Assembly (NCBI GenBank): GCA_030834765.1
Contig: JAUQXG010000071.1
Location: 1-9,277 of the forward strand
Source of the DNA: Lutispora sp.
GTDB taxonomy: Bacteria > Bacillota > Clostridia > Lutisporales > Lutisporaceae
Direction: 5' to 3'
Length of the DNA: 9,277 nt
Below, in pieces: positions 6,497-9,277 of the stretch. Below the pieces are notes generated by a model. The model saw only the letters and a program-made list of their open reading frames with translations, searched no databases and had not been told where the DNA came from. The translations under genes were made by a program, and so were the position numbers. Position 1 is the stretch's first letter. The number at the start of each line of letters is the position of its first letter.

Positions 6497-6790
6497 TTAA
6501 TAGGTTAAATAAATCCCCTCTACATCTAATGATTTCACCCAAGCATAGTGCTTATAAAATACTCTTATGCCACTTCTATGCGGTTCAACATCTTTGGCTA
6601 CATAAACATCTAGTCCACTGATATCATATACATCAAAAGCTTCCGGTCGATGGGGCTTACCTAGCGAAACCGCCGGCGTTCTTGTAGAACATCAGCCTCC
6701 CCGTACAGTCTTTATAAAAAGTGTTATTGCTTTTTCATTGGTATTTTCATTTATATAATCTAGCGCATCTCCTTCAATCTTTATGTTCAA
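6497..6790 (-). CDS. Probable selenoprotein, CC/Se-motif (HesB-like) family, with in-frame TGA read as selenocysteine at residue 33
   Basis: Reading the TGA at 6694-6692 as selenocysteine gives a continuous 97-residue protein (TTG at 6790, Shine-Dalgarno AGGGGGTG 5 bases upstream, TAA at 6499-6497). The first 32 residues (MNIKIEGDALDYINENT..) end in TVRGG; Sec33 is followed directly by Cys34, then STRTPAVSLGKP. Residues 50-97 keep a dense protein-like pattern (FDVYDISGLDVYVAKD, GIRVFYKHYAWVKSLDVEG). A Sec-Cys pair after a Gly-Gly, in a small beta-rich protein of about 95 residues, fits the family annotated as 'CC/Se motif (seleno)protein', also described as HesB-like and found with Cys-Cys or Sec-Cys in Clostridia; this identification is from memory. 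It resembles A-type iron-sulfur carriers only loosely, and its function is unknown. A candidate SECIS hairpin lies downstream of the TGA. The alternative is a pseudogene with one nonsense mutation, which I think less likely because the TGA sits exactly at the motif position. Conventional gene calling would miss the gene. Confidence 0.85.
6659..6677 (-). promoter_or_regulatory. Candidate bacterial SECIS element
   Basis: Starting 15 bases after the TGA, the minus strand can fold as GCC-G-GCG-GTTT-CGC-TA-GGT: three GC pairs close a GTTT loop, followed by an internal loop and a CC/GG pair with a G-T wobble. The loop begins with G at +22 after the TGA, within the range generally reported for bacterial SECIS elements (apical loop roughly 16 to 37 bases downstream, G among the first loop bases). 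An alternative competing hairpin is GTTCT/AGAAC directly after the TGA. The fold was made by eye. Confidence 0.55.
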
Positions 6791-6834
6791 GCTTTCACCC
6801 CCTAATTATATTATATCTGTTTTTCTAAATATTG

Positions 6835-6990
6835 AGGCATCTTCAAAAAAAATAACTAGTTAGATTCTGGTACTTCGCACTATACTTTATCATCATAACC
6901 CTTCTATAGCTGCTATAGAAGGGTAGTGTTTCTTCTCCTAGCACAAAATATCTCCAGAACCTTTGACTTGTTATCTTTTTGAAGATGCCT
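6835..6990. mobile_element. 156-bp MITE-like element with long imperfect terminal inverted repeats
   Basis: The ends AGGCATCTTCAAAAA (left, from 6835) and its complement TTTTTGAAGATGCCT (right, to 6990) are identical over 15 bases. The similarity continues inward for about 36 bases (TAAC, AGT and TTCTGG blocks shared). In the centre is a perfect 25-base hairpin: CCCTTCTATAGC (6899-6910), one base, and GCTATAGAAGGG (6912-6923). The whole element could fold as one long stem. There is no transposase and no clear target-site duplication. It begins 9 bases after the stop codon of the B-box membrane gene and ends about 45 bases before the selenoprotein start. Alternatives are a large bidirectional terminator or a structured RNA. 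Confidence 0.65.
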
Positions 6991-6999
6991 GTCATATGA

Positions 7000-7683
7000 T
7001 TATTTTGAGCAAATGATTTCTTCTTCATCCTCTATATCTGTATGATCTGATGCTGACTTTTTATTCTTTGAAATTAAATAGAAACCGATAATAATTAATG
7101 CTACAGGAAATACGCCCCTTCTTATTGCCCAAATGATTGTGCTCACATGTATCCCTATTATTTGATAATTTCCAAAAGAGTTGATGCTATTTAAAAATCC
7201 AACAAATCCTAGAGCAATCATCCCAATTCCAAGATAATTTTTATTCTTCATAATAAAACCATAATCATAAGCTGTAGCATCTGCCACTTCTTCACCATTA
7301 TCCATTTTTTTTCTTAAATAGTAGCTGTCAAAGAAGCTAAAAAACCATAAGGGTATCACAACTAAAGGTATGAAGGATTCAGTATTCAAATAACTAAAAA
7401 ATACAAATGCGCCTATGAAAGTGATGAGGAGCTGCATTCCTCTTGAAAAAAGTCCCATTAGCAAATGTGCTGCTCCTGGAATGCAGGCTAAACAGAAAAA
7501 CACAAACTCTTTTATAAAGCCCCTTTTTTCCTGCATCTTTACATCTCCAAATAAAGCTTTATTTGCGCAAACATTACAAACTTTTTTGTCTCCAAATTCT
7601 ACTGTACAATCTTCGCAAATCGCCTCACTGCATTTTGCACATATATTTTTTGCCGCCTTATTTCCATGGTATTTACAATTCAT
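7000..7683 (-). CDS. Multi-pass membrane protein with N-terminal B-box-like zinc finger
   Basis: The 227-residue protein opens with a cysteine-rich zinc-finger-like domain of four metal-binding pairs: C3/H6, C15/C18, C23/C26 and C36/C39. The spacing resembles B-box-type zinc fingers. About five hydrophobic segments follow (roughly 56-80, 82-100, 104-121, 150-170 and 186-205), and a charged tail rich in Asp/Glu ends the protein (TDIEDEEEII). The ATG at 7683 overlaps the anti-sigma gene by 11 bases and has GGAGG 8 bases upstream. It is the last gene of the sigma/anti-sigma operon, so it is probably made together with them and may take part in sensing or in the envelope response. Its biochemical role is not known to me; the membrane part may be a TM2-like or small-permease-like domain, but I cannot decide. 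Confidence 0.85.
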   Translation of the reverse strand: MNCKYHGNKAAKNICAKCSEAICEDCTVEFGDKKVCNVCANKALFGDVKMQEKRGFIKEFVFFCLACIPGAAHLLMGLFSRGMQLLITFIGAFVFFSYLNTESFIPLVVIPLWFFSFFDSYYLRKKMDNGEEVADATAYDYGFIMKNKNYLGIGMIALGFVGFLNSINSFGNYQIIGIHVSTIIWAIRRGVFPVALIIIGFYLISKNKKSASDHTDIEDEEEIICSK

Positions 7684-8137
7684 CTTTCAGACCTCCATAT
7701 AATTTATTTTCTATTCTCCCAGTTATGCCATCTAGCTCCATGATTCTCCCGCTAATCTGAATTACACTTTTATCAATAAAGCTCATTGCTTTAGGCGAAT
7801 CCATAAAAACTTGCAAGTTGCTGCTTAGCATAAATAACATTATTCCAGCACATACCAAGCTCACACCTATGTTCTTTAAATTATAAACTGCTTTCTTTTG
7901 TGAAATATGATATCTTTCGAGATCAATATTGGCCATAATTTTAATTGCAAAGCTTTGAGATGCTAAAACATTCTCCCTGCAACCTTTTAAAAGTATTTTC
8001 ATGGTTTTGATTTGGTCTAATTCTTCCTTGCAAACGTTACACTTCTTTAAATGCTCTTCTATAAGAAGTTTTTCAAGACCTTCTATTTCTCCTGCTAGGT
8101 AGCTATGCAAACTATCTTTTACTCTATTACAGTTCAA
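7673..8137 (-). CDS. Membrane-anchored zf-HC2 anti-sigma factor
   Basis: This is the likely partner and inhibitor of the ECF sigma factor encoded just upstream. I choose the TTG at 8137 (154 residues, MNCNRVKDSLHSYL), since GGAGG lies 7 bases upstream; a GTG three codons earlier (8146) would overlap that ribosome binding site. The N-terminal zinc-binding anti-sigma domain contains C3, H29, C33 and C36 in EEHLKKCNVCKEEL (Hx3Cx2C), preceded by the usual SYLAGEIEGLEK stretch. One membrane segment follows at about 89-107 (IGVSLVCAGIMLFMLSS), and then an extracellular part of about 45 residues. The reading frame overlaps the sigma gene by 11 bases and the membrane-protein gene by 11 bases. By family analogy it holds the sigma factor at the membrane until a signal releases it. 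Confidence 0.9.
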   Translation of the reverse strand: MNCNRVKDSLHSYLAGEIEGLEKLLIEEHLKKCNVCKEELDQIKTMKILLKGCRENVLASQSFAIKIMANIDLERYHISQKKAVYNLKNIGVSLVCAGIMLFMLSSNLQVFMDSPKAMSFIDKSVIQISGRIMELDGITGRIENKLYGGLKDEL

Positions 8138-8723
8138 ATGCTCCACCTCCGTATTCCATATTGATTATTTTTGATTTTAGTATATCTTTTGCTCTATAGA
8201 GCCTTGAATCTATGGTTTTCTTGGGTATATTTAAAATATCTGATATTTCTCTAGGACTAAAATCCTCATAGTAATATAATATAACAGCTGTTTTATATAT
8301 TTCTGGTAAATCCATTATCATTTCTTTTAAAACTGTTTTATGCTCCTCTTTAAGCAGTATATCCTCAGGAGAAAATGTGCTGTCTGATATATGCTCCAAA
8401 ATAGCAATCTCCTCATTCTCATCTGTTTCAAATGTAGAAACTGTGGTCAAACGTTTTTTTCTTGTCCAGTCTATACAGCTGTTTACTGCTATTCTGTAAA
8501 GCCAGGTGGAAAAGCTGGCTTTATTATTATATTTGTGAAGATTATTATAAACCTTTATGAATATCTCCTGTCCCAGATCTCTTGTCTCTTCAAAATCATG
8601 AGTGTAATTATAGATAGTGGAAAATAGTTTGTTCTGATACCGCAAAACAAGTTCAGCATATAATTGTGTCTTTCCCTTTAGTATCAGGGCTATAATTTCT
8701 TCATCCTTCAGTTTTTCCACCAC
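8127..8723 (-). CDS. ECF-type RNA polymerase sigma factor (sigma-70 family)
   Basis: The protein of about 198 residues carries sigma-70 region 2 (about 22-92, with LYAELVLRYQNKLFSTIYNY, DLGQEIFIKVYNNL and SFSTWLYRIAVNSCIDWTRKKR) and region 4 (about 130-185, with LPEIYKTAVILYYYEDFSPREISDILNIPKKTIDSRLYRAK). Regions 1 and 3 are missing, which is typical of ECF sigma factors of the SigW/RpoE type. The start is uncertain: two adjacent GTG codons (8723 and 8720) follow GGAAAGG closely, and no ATG lies between the upstream in-frame stop and region 2. The gene overlaps an anti-sigma gene and leads a three-gene operon. The promoter contains CGTATA, a -10 used by several ECF sigma factors, so self-activation is possible. 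Confidence 0.93.
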   Translation of the reverse strand: MVEKLKDEEIIALILKGKTQLYAELVLRYQNKLFSTIYNYTHDFEETRDLGQEIFIKVYNNLHKYNNKASFSTWLYRIAVNSCIDWTRKKRLTTVSTFETDENEEIAILEHISDSTFSPEDILLKEEHKTVLKEMIMDLPEIYKTAVILYYYEDFSPREISDILNIPKKTIDSRLYRAKDILKSKIINMEYGGGAFEL

Positions 8724-8741
8724 CTTTCCACGTCATCTGTA

Positions 8742-8769
8742 TATACGAATTGTCTTTCTTATTTTCTTC
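8742..8769 (-). promoter_or_regulatory. Possible ECF-type autoregulatory promoter of the sigma operon
   Basis: On the minus strand GAAGAA (8769-8764) and CGTATA (8747-8742) are 16 bases apart. CGTATA is a known ECF -10 form, but the -35 lacks the usual AAC core. The implied start site is only about a dozen bases before the GTG start codon. Confidence 0.3.
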
Positions 8770-8778
8770 AAATATTTC

Positions 8779-8826
8779 AAATTAAATTTTAAGGAGTACG
8801 CATGCGTACTCCTTAAAATTTAATTT
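8779..8826. terminator. 48-bp perfect palindrome, probable bidirectional terminator
   Basis: The sequence is its own exact complement from 8779 to 8826, centred between 8802 and 8803. The core GTACGCATGCGTAC is extended by GGA/TCC and then A/T tracts. The minus-strand gene upstream stops inside it (TAA at 8822-8820). A GC-rich stem flanked by A and T runs suits an intrinsic terminator on either strand, although the T-run is broken (TTAAAATTTAATTT). An operator is the other option. Confidence 0.6.
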
Positions 8827-9277
8827 ATGTTAATATCACCATTTGTATTGGTGATCTCGATTTTATTTTTGCCGCTGCCAGTCTTCCCCTCCGCTTTGCT
8901 TTGTTGCCCATATTTGGTGATGCTTATGCTTTCGTCACACCTTACACTCCCAAATTCGGTTTTCGCTAATATATCCGCATCTTTTATATTATTAGATGTA
9001 TACTCTATACTCCCAAAAGAGTTTTTTATTCTTACATCTTTATTTGCATCTTTTACGCCTATTCTACCATTATTATTCCCTACATTTAAATTCCCGCCTA
9101 TATCTTTTATATCAATACTGCCAAAGGACCCTTTCACCTCAGCATTTCCATCTACTTGGTCCACTTCTATGGCTCCATTGTTGTTTTCTATAGTTAGATC
9201 TTTACCTATATTTTTTGCTTTTATTCCTCCAAAATGTGTCTCTAGCAAAGCACTTCCAGTTACTTTATCTACTGAAA
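8820..9277 (-). CDS. DUF4097-type beta-repeat protein, 5' end cut off by the window
   Basis: The last 151 codons are visible and the frame stays open to the right edge, so the start lies outside. The visible part is a repetitive beta-helix-like protein: units of about 20 residues alternate between FGxI/FGSI and NNNGxI/NTNGDI turns (for example FGGIKAKNIGKDLTIENNNG, then SFGSIDIKDIGGNLNVGNNNG and SFGSIEYTSNNI). Such repeats are characteristic of DUF4097 proteins (YvlB/LiaG-like), often encoded next to envelope-stress regulators and ECF sigma factors. The product is likely associated with the cell envelope; the visible part has no membrane segment. It precedes the ECF sigma operon on the same strand but is separated from it by the 48-bp palindrome, so it is probably a separate unit with a related role. 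Confidence 0.8.
   Translation of the reverse strand, partial: SVDKVTGSALLETHFGGIKAKNIGKDLTIENNNGAIEVDQVDGNAEVKGSFGSIDIKDIGGNLNVGNNNGRIGVKDANKDVRIKNSFGSIEYTSNNIKDADILAKTEFGSVRCDESISITKYGQQSKAEGKTGSGKNKIEITNTNGDININ

Noticed and set aside
6692..6694. Reading the TGA as a nonsense mutation in a pseudogene
   Set aside because: There is only this one interruption, the downstream frame is intact, a Cys codon follows directly as in the CC/Se motif, and a SECIS-like hairpin is present. It remains the main alternative.
6843..7028. 61-codon minus-strand reading frame across the repeat element
   Set aside because: It starts inside the B-box membrane gene in another frame, has no ribosome binding site of its own, and consists mostly of the inverted-repeat element.
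8791..8816. Mini reading frame (AAGGAG, ATG, MRTP, stop) present on both strands inside the palindrome
   Set aside because: The palindrome makes it appear on both strands automatically, and its ribosome binding site would be buried in the hairpin; most likely chance.
1..9277. CRISPR array, insertion sequence with transposase, prophage genes
   Set aside because: I saw no regularly spaced direct repeats, no transposase or integrase motifs and no phage structural genes.

Overview
The window looks like a low-GC, spore-forming, anaerobic Firmicute of the class Clostridia. The evidence is a Spo0E-family gene, strong AGGAGG-type ribosome binding sites, frequent TTG/GTG starts, an ECF sigma/zf-HC2 anti-sigma pair, a sigma-54 module and a probable selenoprotein. 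I cannot name the species. Every gene I can support lies on the minus strand, so the transcriptional order runs from high to low coordinates.

Right part (9277 to 7000). It opens with the 3' part of a DUF4097-type repeat protein whose stop codon lies inside a perfect 48-bp palindrome. Next comes a tightly overlapping three-gene operon: an ECF sigma factor, a zf-HC2 anti-sigma factor with one membrane segment, and a membrane protein with a cysteine-rich B-box-like N-terminus. This looks like an envelope-stress signalling operon.

Middle part (7000 to 5600). A 156-bp element with long imperfect terminal inverted repeats and an inner perfect hairpin (MITE-like) follows the operon. Directly after it lies a 97-codon gene interrupted by one in-frame TGA followed at once by a Cys codon. 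The reading frame stays open and protein-like after the TGA, and a hairpin with a G-first loop sits at SECIS distance. I read it as a selenoprotein of the 'CC/Se motif' (HesB-like) type. Then come a tRNA-Arg(ACG) with encoded CCA, a consensus sigma-A promoter and a terminator, a Spo0E-like phosphatase gene with a TTG start, and an AT-rich gap containing several dyads.

Left part (5600 to 1). A visibly less AT-rich block encodes sigma-54 (RpoN), a histidine kinase whose sensor is a family-3 solute-binding domain, and an NtrC-type activator, joined by 4-base ATGA overlaps. Immediately downstream are a 29-bp palindrome, a second dyad, a textbook -24/-12 promoter and the start of a family-5 (peptide-type) substrate-binding lipoprotein that runs off the window. 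Read together, this is a compact ligand-sensing cassette: the kinase senses a small ligand outside the cell, the activator binds the palindromes, and the cassette's own sigma-54 transcribes an adjacent ABC-transporter gene set.
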